Below are positions 8,117 to 16,090 of a stretch of DNA of 64,000 nt, piece after piece (positions within the stretch are counted from its first letter, which is position 1; the number at the start of each line of letters is the position of its first letter). The notes under the pieces were generated by a model. That model saw only the letters and a program-made list of their open reading frames with translations, was not told the origin of the DNA and did not search any database. Source of the DNA: Kribbella solani (lineage in GTDB: Bacteria; Actinomycetota; Actinomycetes; Propionibacteriales; Kribbellaceae); contig NZ_JACHNF010000001.1 in the NCBI RefSeq assembly GCF_014205295.1, positions 4,836,001 to 4,900,000 on the forward strand, read 5' to 3'. Both the position numbers and the translations under genes were made by a program.

Positions 8117-10207
8117 ATGAGGACCTTCGCCGACCGCGTCCGCGGCCTCGCCCCGGTGCCGTGGGAGCACGATCCCGAGTTGCTCCGGACCCTGTTCGAC
8201 GCCCAGCTGGGCAGCCGGCACGCCGATCTCGCCGCCCGCTGGATGCAGTCGCGGGGCACCGGGTTCTACACGATCGGTTCGGCCGGTCACGAGGGCAACG
8301 CGGCGGTCGCGGCCGCGGTGCAGCCGACCGACCCGGCACTGCTGCACTACCGTTCCGGCGCCTTCTACCTGACCCGCGCCGCGCAGTGCGGTTCGAAGGA
8401 CGGCCTCCGCGACATCCTGCTCGGCGTCGCGGCGGCGACCACCGAACCGATCGCGGGCGGCCGGCACAAGGTGTTCGGCCGGCACGAGCTCGCGATCATC
8501 CCGCAGACGTCGACGATCGCGTCGCACCTGCCGCGGGCGATGGGCGTCGCGTTCTCGCTGGCCCGGTCGGCGAAACTCGGTGTACCGTCCCCGTGGCCGT
8601 CGGACGCGATCGTGGTGACCAGCTTCGGCGACGCGTCCGCGAATCATTCGACCGCGGCCGGCGCGATCAACGCCGCGTTGCACGCCTCGTACCAGGGCTT
8701 GCCGATGCCTTTGCTGCTGGTCTGTGAGGACAACGGCATCGGCATCAGCGTCCGTACGCCGGACGGCTGGATCCGGCAGGCGTACGGCCAGCGACCCGGC
8801 CTGCGGTACTTCGACGCGGACGGCACCGACCTGGACGCCGCCTTCGCGATGGCGACCGAGGCGGCCACCTTCGTCAGAAGGAACCGCCGCCCCGCCTTCC
8901 TCCGGCTGCGTACGGTCCGCCTGCTCGGCCACGCCGGCTCCGATGTCGAAACGGCGTACCGATCGCCCGCCGAACTCGCCGCCGACGAGGACCTCGACCC
9001 CCTGATCGGTACGGCCCGCTACCTCCTGGGTTCCGGCTACACCGCCGACGACGTGATCGAGCTGTACGAGGACAAGCACGCCGAAGCCCTCCGGATCGCC
9101 GCCGACGTCGCGGATTTGCCCCAACTGACCACGGCCGAGGCCGTCGCGGCGCCGCTGCGCTTCCCGGAGCCGGACGCGGTCGCGCGCTGCCTGCCGACAC
9201 CAACCCCGACCACCGAGCCGCTGACGTTGAGCCAGTCGATCAACCGCGCGCTCGGCGACGTACTGGCGTCCTTCCCGGAGGCGATGGTCTTCGGCGAGGA
9301 CGTCGGCCGCAAGGGCGGGGTGTACGGCGTGACGCGCGGTCTGCAGAAGTCCTTCGGCCCGGCCCGCGTCTTCGACACGCTGCTGGACGAGCAGTCGATC
9401 CTCGGGCTCGCGCTCGGCGCGGGTGTCTCCGGACTGCTCCCGCTGCCCGAGATCCAGTACCTCGCGTACCTGCACAACGCCGAGGATCAGCTACGCGGTG
9501 AGGCGGCGTCGCTGAAGTTCTTCTCGCAGGAGCAGTACGCGAACCCGATGGTGCTCCGGATCGCCGGGTACGGCTACCAGAAGGGTTTCGGCGGTCATTT
9601 CCACAACGACGACGCGATCGGCGTACTCCGTGACATCCCCGGAATCGTGATCGCCTCGCCGTCGCGACCGGACGACGCGGCGGCGATGCTGCACACCTGC
9701 GCGGCGGCTGCCCGTTCCGCCGGCACGGTGAGTGTCTTCCTGGAACCGATCGCGCTCTACCACCGGCGCGATCTGTACGCCGACGGTGACGAGCAATGGC
9801 TCGCCCCGTACCCGGATCAGCCGGTACCGATCGGTCGCGGCCGCACGTACGGTGAAGGCACCGAGCTCACCATCGTCACGTTCGGAAACGGCATCCCGAT
9901 GAGCCTGCGCGTGGCGGCCCGGCTGCCCGGCGTACGCGTCCTGGATCTTCGTTGGCTCGCCCCACTTCCGGTCGACGATCTGTTGCGCGAGGCAACCATC
10001 ACCGGACGGGTCCTGGTCGCGGACGAAACCCGCCGCTCCGGCGGCGTGTCCGAGGGCGTACTGGCCACCTTGATCGACAACGGCTACACCGGCCGGCTGG
10101 CCCGCGTGACGAGCCACGACTCGTACGTCCCGCTGGGCGCCGCCGCGCACCAGGTGCTGCTCAGCGAAGAGACGATCGAGTCCGCGGCCCGCGAACTGCT
10201 CAGCTGA
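8117..10207 (+). CDS. Fused 2-oxoacid dehydrogenase E1 (alpha plus beta), thiamine diphosphate dependent
   Basis: The 696-aa protein joins an E1 alpha-type half (residues 1-350) and an E1 beta-type half (370-696). In the alpha half, GDASANHSTAAGAINAA followed by CEDNGIGIS fits the thiamine diphosphate/Mg motif, with GDA in place of the usual GDG. The beta half has MVFGEDVGRKGGVYGVTRGL, FDTLLDEQSILGLALGA, PLPEIQYLAY and VLVADETRRSGGVSEG, typical of branched-chain 2-oxoacid or pyruvate E1 beta. Decarboxylation of a branched-chain 2-oxoacid is the likeliest reaction. No E2 or E3 gene is adjacent. The ATG at 8117 starts the conserved N-terminus. The 3' end overlaps the convergent DUF1992 gene by 8 bases. 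Confidence 0.87.
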   Translation: MRTFADRVRGLAPVPWEHDPELLRTLFDAQLGSRHADLAARWMQSRGTGFYTIGSAGHEGNAAVAAAVQPTDPALLHYRSGAFYLTRAAQCGSKDGLRDILLGVAAATTEPIAGGRHKVFGRHELAIIPQTSTIASHLPRAMGVAFSLARSAKLGVPSPWPSDAIVVTSFGDASANHSTAAGAINAALHASYQGLPMPLLLVCEDNGIGISVRTPDGWIRQAYGQRPGLRYFDADGTDLDAAFAMATEAATFVRRNRRPAFLRLRTVRLLGHAGSDVETAYRSPAELAADEDLDPLIGTARYLLGSGYTADDVIELYEDKHAEALRIAADVADLPQLTTAEAVAAPLRFPEPDAVARCLPTPTPTTEPLTLSQSINRALGDVLASFPEAMVFGEDVGRKGGVYGVTRGLQKSFGPARVFDTLLDEQSILGLALGAGVSGLLPLPEIQYLAYLHNAEDQLRGEAASLKFFSQEQYANPMVLRIAGYGYQKGFGGHFHNDDAIGVLRDIPGIVIASPSRPDDAAAMLHTCAAAARSAGTVSVFLEPIALYHRRDLYADGDEQWLAPYPDQPVPIGRGRTYGEGTELTIVTFGNGIPMSLRVAARLPGVRVLDLRWLAPLPVDDLLREATITGRVLVADETRRSGGVSEGVLATLIDNGYTGRLARVTSHDSYVPLGAAAHQVLLSEETIESAARELLS

Positions 10208-10676
10208 ACAGCCGCTGCCAGAACGACTTCTTCTTCGGCCGTGGCTCGACCGAAGGTTGCGCGACGGGTTCGCGGGCAGGCCGGTCCATCCGCCACTGGG
10301 CGATCACCGCGTCCTCGTTCACCAGACCCGTTGGCACGACCGGCCCGGTGGTATCGCGGATGCTGAGCCGAATCCGCTTGTTCAGGTCCGCCAGGTAGTC
10401 ACGGACCTCGGACTCGCGACGCATCCCACGGACTTTCTCGTGGATCTGCTGTTTCTCCTTGCGGAGCTGGACCACCGAGGGCAGCAGCGCGTCGGTCTCG
10501 ATGTTCTCCCGGCGGATGAAGTCCTTCACCCACCAGTCCGGGTCGTGCGAATCGGCCAGCCGCAGCGGCTTCCCGGCACCGGCCAGGTCGTCGAACTCGC
10601 CGGCTCGCTGCGCGCGCTGGAGCTGAGCCTCGACCCAGTCCTGGGTCTTCATGCCGGGTGGCTTGCGCTCGGTCAT
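10200..10676 (-). CDS. DUF1992 (DnaJ-C28-like) protein
   Basis: The 158-aa product carries the DUF1992 signature: WVEAQLQRAQRAGEFDDLAGAGKPL near the N-terminus, then DPDWWVKDFIRREN and LRKEKQQIHEKVRGM. The same domain forms most of vertebrate DNAJC28, but no J-domain is present here. The basic C-terminal tail ends KKKSFWQRLFS, perhaps an amphipathic membrane-touching helix. Its function is unknown. It is divergent from the membrane protein at 10766 and shares with it an intergenic region holding a CRP-type site about 66 bases upstream of this start. Confidence 0.88.
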   Translation of the reverse strand: MTERKPPGMKTQDWVEAQLQRAQRAGEFDDLAGAGKPLRLADSHDPDWWVKDFIRRENIETDALLPSVVQLRKEKQQIHEKVRGMRRESEVRDYLADLNKRIRLSIRDTTGPVVPTGLVNEDAVIAQWRMDRPAREPVAQPSVEPRPKKKSFWQRLFS

Positions 10677-10733
10677 GGTCAGACACCTCGCCTGTCATCA
10701 TCGACAGTTGCTTCGGAACCTCATCGTACTAGT

Positions 10734-10751
10734 TTGTGAATGCAATCACAA
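10734..10751. promoter_or_regulatory. Perfect CRP/FNR-type operator
   Basis: TTGTGA-ATGCAA-TCACAA is a perfect dyad with the TGTGA-N6-TCACA consensus of CRP family regulators. A -10-like CATACT (10754-10759) follows and precedes the GTG at 10766 by six bases. The site centre thus lies near -23 of the presumed leaderless transcript, a repressing position. For the divergent DUF1992 gene it lies upstream and could activate. Confidence 0.68.
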
Positions 10752-10765
10752 GGCATACTCGAATC

Positions 10766-11347
10766 GTGCAGCTGACCGATGAAGAGATCGCGGCGATGAC
10801 GCCGGACGAGCGCCGGGAGTTGATCCAGCGGCTGGCGCCGCGCCCGCACGGGCTGCCGTCCGCGCGGACGATCCAGCGGCTGCGCAAGTGGCGGAGCATA
10901 GTGCTCCTGCTCTGCGCGGTCGCACTGATTCCCTGGACCGTGTACCTCGCGGCCACGTTGCCGTACCACTATGTGGCCCGAAACTGGGGCGGCACCTGGG
11001 TCGGGTTCGATCTGCTGCTGGTCACGATGCTGCTCCTGACCGCGTGGGCCGGCTGGCGGCGCAAGCAGTACGTCTTCCCGACCGGGTTCGCGACCGGTGT
11101 GCTGCTGGTCTGCGACGCCTGGTTCGACGTGATGACCAGCCAGCACGGAAGCGATCTGCTTCAGGCGATGCTGAGTGCGGTGCTGATCGAGCTCCCGCTG
11201 GCCTTCATCCTGATCGCCGGCCCGCTCCGCCTGCTCCGGTTCGTCGCGATCCGGCACGGGATGATCCACGCGGACTCGCACCTGTGGCGGATGCCGATCC
11301 CGATCCCCGACCTCTACCCGGACAACAAGGTGCCGCTCTCGCGCTGA
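10766..11347 (+). CDS. Hypothetical integral membrane protein
   Basis: Starting at the GTG at 10766, the protein is 193 aa. An N-terminal polar segment (LTDEEIAAMTPDERRELIQRL) precedes four hydrophobic helices (about residues 46-64, 82-100, 105-122 and 130-152). The C-terminus ends PIPIPDLYPDNKVPLSR. It is widespread-looking in actinobacteria but I cannot name a function. The start is favoured because a -10-like CATACT ends six bases upstream and no ribosome binding site is present. An upstream in-frame GTG at 10736 would lie inside the CRP-type site. Confidence 0.75.
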   Translation: MQLTDEEIAAMTPDERRELIQRLAPRPHGLPSARTIQRLRKWRSIVLLLCAVALIPWTVYLAATLPYHYVARNWGGTWVGFDLLLVTMLLLTAWAGWRRKQYVFPTGFATGVLLVCDAWFDVMTSQHGSDLLQAMLSAVLIELPLAFILIAGPLRLLRFVAIRHGMIHADSHLWRMPIPIPDLYPDNKVPLSR

Positions 11348-11406
11348 GGAGCGAAGTCACCGGACGCGCTCTAGGGTTGGAAACCTACGACGACGAGAGG
11401 GTCCGG

Positions 11407-12951
11407 ATGCCTGGTGACGTGGTGTCAGTGGTCGGTGGGACACGAATTGCGGACGTGGTCCGGCGGACGCCGTCGACCAACCCGGCCCGGTTGACCGAAG
11501 TCGTCGGGACCGTCGGCAGCGCGGGACCCGAGGTGTTCGTCCGGGCGGCCGAGGCGGCCCGGACCGCACAGCCGGGCTGGGCCGCGACCCCGGCGCCGCA
11601 GCGCGGTCAGGTGATCTCGAACGTCGGCCGGCTGATGACCGCCAACAAGGAACGACTCGCGGCCCTCGTCACCCAGGAGATCGGGAAGCCGATCGCCGAG
11701 GCTCGCGGCGAGGTTCAGGAGATCATCGACACCTGCGACTTCTTCCTCGGCGAGGGCCGCCGGTTGTACGGGCAGACCGTCCCGTCGGAGATGCCGGACA
11801 AGCAGCTGTTCACGTTCCGCCGGCCGGTCGGCACGGTCGCGGTGATCACGGCCGGCAACTTCCCGGTCGCGGTCCCGTCCTGGTACATCGTGCCCGCGCT
11901 GCTCTGCGGCAACACCGTGGTCTGGAAGCCGGCCGAGTACTCGGCTGTCGTGTCGGACGCGTTCTACGAGATCTTCGCGCACTCGGGCGTACCGGCCGGG
12001 GTCTTCAACGTCGTGTACGCGGACGGGCCGGACACCTTCGCCGGCCTCGAACAGGCACTTCAGGCCGGCCTGGTGAACAAGGTCGGCTTCACCGGATCGA
12101 GCGCGGTCGGGACCCGGATCGGCGAGCTGTGCGGCCGGCACCTGCAGACGCCCTGTCTGGAGCTCGGCGGCAAGAACCCGATGGTCATCACCGAGGACGC
12201 GAACCTGGACCTGGCCGTCGAGGGCGCGCTCTTCTCCGGCTTCGGTACGGCCGGCCAGCGCTGCACCTCGCTGGGTACGACAATCGTCCAACAGTCGGTG
12301 TACGACGAGTTCCTGACCCGTTTCGCCCGGGCGACCGCCGACGCGGCGATGGGCGATCCGACCAAGGACGTGCTGCTCGGGCCGTTGCTGGACGAGAAGT
12401 TCGCCGCCGGTTTCGAGAAGTCGCTGGGCTGGATCGCGGCGCACCACCAGGTGATCGGCGCGACCGGACGGGTCACGGCGGACAATCCGCGCGCCGGGTT
12501 CGTCGGTGATCCGGCCGCCGGGTTGTACTACCACCCGACGATCGTGGCCGGCGTCCGGCCGGAAGACGAACTGTTCCGGAACGAGACCTTCGGCCCGGTC
12601 GTCGGCGTCACCGCGTACACCGAGCTCGACGAAGCGATTGCGCTCGGCAACGAGTCTGGGTACGGGTTGTCGAGCTCGATCTACACCACGGAGCCGACCA
12701 AGGCGTTCCGGTTCGCGCAGGGGATCTCGGCCGGGATGGTGAGTGTGAACAACTCGACCTCCGGCGCCGAGGCGCATCTGCCGTTCGGTGGGAACGGGAA
12801 GTCCGGCAACGGGTCGCGGCAGAGCGGCATCTGGGTGCTGGATCAGTTCACCCGCTGGCAGTCGATGAACTGGGACTACTCGGGCAAGCTGCAGAAGGCC
12901 CAGCTGGATACCGGAATAGTGGAGGCGGACCTCTCGTACGAGCTGCCGTGA
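11407..12951 (+). CDS. NAD(P)-dependent aldehyde dehydrogenase
   Basis: The 514-aa enzyme shows the full aldehyde dehydrogenase layout: PVGTVAVITAGNFPVAVPSW, WKPAEYS, Rossmann GFTGSSAVG, the general base in LELGGKNP (Glu252) and the nucleophile in GQRCTSLG (Cys286). Toward the end it has ETFGPVVGV and PFGGNGKSGNG. The sequence looks closest to the piperideine-6-carboxylate/2-aminoadipate semialdehyde group, an impression only. The ATG at 11407 follows GAGAGG. Its stop overlaps the next gene's ATG (TGATG), so it is co-translated with an FAD amine oxidoreductase. That suggests a pathway in which an amine is oxidised and the aldehyde converted to an acid. Confidence 0.9.
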   Translation: MPGDVVSVVGGTRIADVVRRTPSTNPARLTEVVGTVGSAGPEVFVRAAEAARTAQPGWAATPAPQRGQVISNVGRLMTANKERLAALVTQEIGKPIAEARGEVQEIIDTCDFFLGEGRRLYGQTVPSEMPDKQLFTFRRPVGTVAVITAGNFPVAVPSWYIVPALLCGNTVVWKPAEYSAVVSDAFYEIFAHSGVPAGVFNVVYADGPDTFAGLEQALQAGLVNKVGFTGSSAVGTRIGELCGRHLQTPCLELGGKNPMVITEDANLDLAVEGALFSGFGTAGQRCTSLGTTIVQQSVYDEFLTRFARATADAAMGDPTKDVLLGPLLDEKFAAGFEKSLGWIAAHHQVIGATGRVTADNPRAGFVGDPAAGLYYHPTIVAGVRPEDELFRNETFGPVVGVTAYTELDEAIALGNESGYGLSSSIYTTEPTKAFRFAQGISAGMVSVNNSTSGAEAHLPFGGNGKSGNGSRQSGIWVLDQFTRWQSMNWDYSGKLQKAQLDTGIVEADLSYELP

Positions 12952-14138
12952 TGTCCGGCCCGCCGCGATCGCCTTCGCCGCTGCCTCGATCGCCTTTGCC
13001 GGAGGCCGCTGACGTGGTGATCGTCGGCGGCGGCGTGATGGGGACCAGTATCGCGTTCCATCTCGCCGAGGCCGGCGTCGAGCGGGTCGTACTGGTCGAG
13101 ATGAACGAGCTCGGCTCGGGTTCTACCTGCAAGGCGGCCGGCGGGGTGCGGGCCAACTTCTCCGACGCGGTGAACATCGCGCTCGGGGCGCGCAGCCTGG
13201 AGGCGTTCGCGCGGTTCCGCGTCCGCCCAGGGCAGGAAATCGACCTGCACACGGTCGGGTACCTCTTCTTGCTGGAGACGGCCGAACAGCTGGAACTGTT
13301 CCGCGAGAGCACCCGAGTGCAGAACTCGCTCGGTCAGCCGACGCGGATGATCGACGTCGACGAAGCGGTCGCGCTTGCACCGATCATTTCCCCGGAAGGG
13401 TTGGCCGGCGCCTGTTTCTCACCGACCGGCGGGCATTGCACGCCCGAGTCCGTGGTCCTCGGCTACGCGACCGCCGCCCGCCGGCTCGGGGCTCGGCTGA
13501 TCACCGGCTGCGAGGTGCTGGAGATCGATGCTGCAGGCAACCAGCGTGCCGCGATCCGGACCAGCCGCGGCACGATCCGTACCAGCACGATCATCTGTGC
13601 GGCCGGCGCCTGGTCGGCGCGGATCGGTGCGATGGTCGGCGTCGACCTCCCGGTGACACCGCTGCGACGCCAGATCGTCGTGACCGAAGCGATTCCCGAC
13701 CTGCCGGCCGGCCTGCCGATGACGATCGACTTCGGCAGCACGTTCTATTTCCATCGCGAAGGTCCCGGCCTGCTGGTCGGCATGTCCGATCCGGACGAGG
13801 TCCCTGGTTTCGACGTCACGCGCACCGACACGTGGATTCCACGGCTGACCAACGCGATGACGCTGCGGGCACCCGGCCTGCTGGACGTGGGTTTGACCGG
13901 CGGCTGGGCCGGTTTGTACGAGGTGACGCCGGACCACAACGCGCTGATCGGCGAAGCGGATCCGAAGCGCTTTCTGTACGCCACCGGCTTCTCCGGGCAC
14001 GGTTTTCTGCAGGGCCCCGCGGTCGGCGAGACGATCCGCGACCTGTACCTCGGCCGTACGCCGCCGGTCGACATCGGTCCGCTCAGCGCCGACCGCTTCC
14101 GGTCCGCTCAGGTCCGTGCCGAGCGGAACATCGTCTGA
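12951..14138 (+). CDS. FAD-dependent amine/amino acid oxidoreductase (DAO family)
   Basis: The 395-aa product has the DAO-family FAD motif VIVGGGVMGTSIAFHLAEAG, then LGSGSTCKAAGGVRANFSD, which resembles sarcosine oxidase beta and related dehydrogenases. The C-terminus has GGWAGLYEVTPDHNALIGE and the FAD-closing ATGFSGHGFLQGPAVGE. It probably oxidises a secondary amine or imino acid; the acceptor and substrate are unknown. The ATG overlaps the aldehyde dehydrogenase stop by one base, indicating an operon with coupled translation. It is cytosolic, with no signal peptide. Confidence 0.88.
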   Translation: MSGPPRSPSPLPRSPLPEAADVVIVGGGVMGTSIAFHLAEAGVERVVLVEMNELGSGSTCKAAGGVRANFSDAVNIALGARSLEAFARFRVRPGQEIDLHTVGYLFLLETAEQLELFRESTRVQNSLGQPTRMIDVDEAVALAPIISPEGLAGACFSPTGGHCTPESVVLGYATAARRLGARLITGCEVLEIDAAGNQRAAIRTSRGTIRTSTIICAAGAWSARIGAMVGVDLPVTPLRRQIVVTEAIPDLPAGLPMTIDFGSTFYFHREGPGLLVGMSDPDEVPGFDVTRTDTWIPRLTNAMTLRAPGLLDVGLTGGWAGLYEVTPDHNALIGEADPKRFLYATGFSGHGFLQGPAVGETIRDLYLGRTPPVDIGPLSADRFRSAQVRAERNIV

Positions 14139-14147
14139 TACATCGTG

Positions 14148-14876
14148 CTAGTTCGGCGTCTGCCAGCGGTTCGGGTCGCAGTAGGACGGGTCGATGCCGC
14201 GGTCGATGCAGTACTGACGCATCAGCTCCGCGCGGGTCGACGGATCCATCGTCGGGTACCCAGTCGGACGTGTCGTCGGACGTGCAGTCGGACGTGCGGT
14301 CGGGCGCACGGTCGGACGGCGGGTCGGGCGAGCGGCCGGTTTCTCGCGCTCCGTCGTGGTTGTGCGGGTCGCCTTCGGACGGGTGGCTTGGGACGTTCGC
14401 GTTGAGGTCGGCCGGTGCGCCGGCGGCCGGGTCGGCCGGGCGGCGGGTGGGACGGTGGGCGCCAGCGTCGGCATCGGAACGGAGTGCACCAGCTCGGGCG
14501 GAAGCACGATGGACGGCGGCACCACAGGCGCGACTGCCGACGAAGTGCTCGCCGGGCCCGGACTTGGTGTCGCGCCGGCCAGCTTCACGGCGGCGGTGTC
14601 ATCTGACTTGCCGTCGAACAGGCCGATCGTGGACGCCGCCCAGACGTTGATTCCGAGGAACAGTACGAGCGCGCCCGCACCGGCGTACACGACTCGGCGG
14701 GACGGTGCGCCGTACTGACCGAACGGGCCGCGGACCGGGTTGCCCTTGCCGTCGACCCAGAACCGCCAGCCCTCCGGCGCCGGCGGCCAGGACGGGTCGG
14801 GCCGCCACGTCTTCGGCGGCACCCAGCTGCGCCCAGGCGGGGTCGGCCAGTTCGGCGGAACGACGAACCGCTTCAT
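14148..14876 (-). CDS. Single-pass membrane protein with PPxW head and Arg-Pro-Thr repeats
   Basis: The start chosen is the ATG at 14876, which has GGAGG seven bases upstream, giving 242 aa. The N-terminus is rich in Pro and Trp (VVPPNWPTPPGRSWVPPKTW), a pattern seen in many actinobacterial membrane-associated proteins. One transmembrane helix follows near residues 64-82 (VVYAGAGALVLFLGINVWAA). The outer part is Pro/Thr/Ser-rich with a run of RPT units (RPTVRPTARPTARPTTRPT) and ends in DPSYCDPNRW. It probably crosses or contacts the cell wall. Function is unrecognised. Confidence 0.75.
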   Translation of the reverse strand: MKRFVVPPNWPTPPGRSWVPPKTWRPDPSWPPAPEGWRFWVDGKGNPVRGPFGQYGAPSRRVVYAGAGALVLFLGINVWAASTIGLFDGKSDDTAAVKLAGATPSPGPASTSSAVAPVVPPSIVLPPELVHSVPMPTLAPTVPPAARPTRPPAHRPTSTRTSQATRPKATRTTTTEREKPAARPTRRPTVRPTARPTARPTTRPTGYPTMDPSTRAELMRQYCIDRGIDPSYCDPNRWQTPN

Positions 14877-15006
14877 CAGATGCCTCCACTTCGCCGGGAC
14901 TCTCACCCAGGGCAACGACACAGCCGAGGGCAGGCTACTTGCTGCTTGCCGGCGACGGGCGGGTCGTGCCGGCTTTTCGACAAACCTGCAATGTAACGGC
15001 GACGAG

Positions 15007-15025
15007 TCAGGTTAGGCTTACCTAA
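15007..15025. promoter_or_regulatory. IdeR/DtxR iron box
   Basis: TCAGGTTAGGCTTACCTAA matches the 19-bp IdeR/DtxR/DmdR consensus TTAGGTTAGGCTAACCTAA at 17 positions. It lies 31 bases upstream of the siderophore-binding lipoprotein ATG. Repression by Fe-loaded regulator is the expected control. Confidence 0.88.
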
Positions 15026-15055
15026 ATCAGCCGCCTGTTCGGAGGAACCACCGCC

Positions 15056-16090
15056 ATGGTCTTGTCCCGCATCCGGTCCGTCACGGCCGCCGCGATCGCC
15101 GTCCTCGCCCTGGGCGCGGGCCTGACCGCGTGCGGCCAGGACGACACCCAGAACTCCGCCGCGAGCACCGGCGCGGGTTTCCCGGTCACGATCGACCACC
15201 TGTTCGGCTCGACCACGGTGAAGGCGAAACCCGAGCGGGTGGTGACGCTCGGCGGCGGTGACCTCGAGGCGTCGATCGCGCTCGGCGTCGTACCCGTCGC
15301 GGGCGCCGACTGGTTCGGAAACCCGCAACTCCGAGGTTGGGTGAAAGCCGCGCTCAGCGAGCGTACGCCGCCGAAACTGATCAACGCCGGCGAGCCAAAG
15401 TACGAGGAGATCGCCGCGCTGCGGCCGGATCTGATCTTGTACGTGAACACCAAGAACGACAAGTTGGAGTACGAGACGCTGAACGCGATCGCGCCGACGA
15501 TCGCGGCACCGGCCAGTACGAAGAACGTGTACGGGGTGAGCTGGCAGGACCAGGTCCGTGAGATCGCGAGAGCGACCGGTACGACGAGCGTGGGCGAACA
15601 GGTCGTCAAGGACACCGAGGCGCTGCTCACCGACACGGCGAAGGCGAACCCGGAGTTCGCCGGAAAGGTCATCACCGCCGGGGTGTACTCCGCCGACAGC
15701 ATGAACGCGTGGCTGCCGTCCGACCCACGGATGCGGCTGCTGACCGCGCTCGGCTTCAAGACCAACCCGCGGATCGACGCGATGGAGAACGGCGACTTCT
15801 ACGTGAAGATCTCGCCTGAGCTGACGCCCAAGCTGAACGCCGACCTGATCTTCCTGGCCGCGCTGGACAGTTCAGGCAAGCTGGACCCGGCCGTTGTGAA
15901 GGACAAGCTGTTAAACGCACTGCCTGCGGTGAAGGCGGGACATGTCGCGTACTGGGGTGGCGCGCCGGTGATCAACACGCTGACGCCGAGCGGTGAGTTC
16001 TCCAGCGCGATGTCGATCGGTGGGCCGCTCGGGATCAAGTACGCGCTGCCCAAACTCGTACCCATACTGAAGGACGCGCTGGCCGGTTAG
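15056..16090 (+). CDS. Iron-siderophore ABC transporter substrate-binding lipoprotein
   Basis: The 344-aa precursor has an N-terminal signal with lipobox LTAC (Cys26), so it is a membrane-anchored lipoprotein. The mature part shows the FecB/TroA-like fold: PERVVTLGGGDLEASIALGVVPVAGADW, then PDLILYVNTKNDKLEYETLNAIAPTIA. It binds ferric siderophores for import. Ribosome binding site GGAGGA lies 9 bases upstream. No permease or ATPase gene is adjacent, so it is an orphan binding protein that must use a transporter encoded elsewhere. The iron box upstream supports the iron role. Its 3' end overlaps the convergent lyase gene by four bases. Confidence 0.92.
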   Translation: MVLSRIRSVTAAAIAVLALGAGLTACGQDDTQNSAASTGAGFPVTIDHLFGSTTVKAKPERVVTLGGGDLEASIALGVVPVAGADWFGNPQLRGWVKAALSERTPPKLINAGEPKYEEIAALRPDLILYVNTKNDKLEYETLNAIAPTIAAPASTKNVYGVSWQDQVREIARATGTTSVGEQVVKDTEALLTDTAKANPEFAGKVITAGVYSADSMNAWLPSDPRMRLLTALGFKTNPRIDAMENGDFYVKISPELTPKLNADLIFLAALDSSGKLDPAVVKDKLLNALPAVKAGHVAYWGGAPVINTLTPSGEFSSAMSIGGPLGIKYALPKLVPILKDALAG

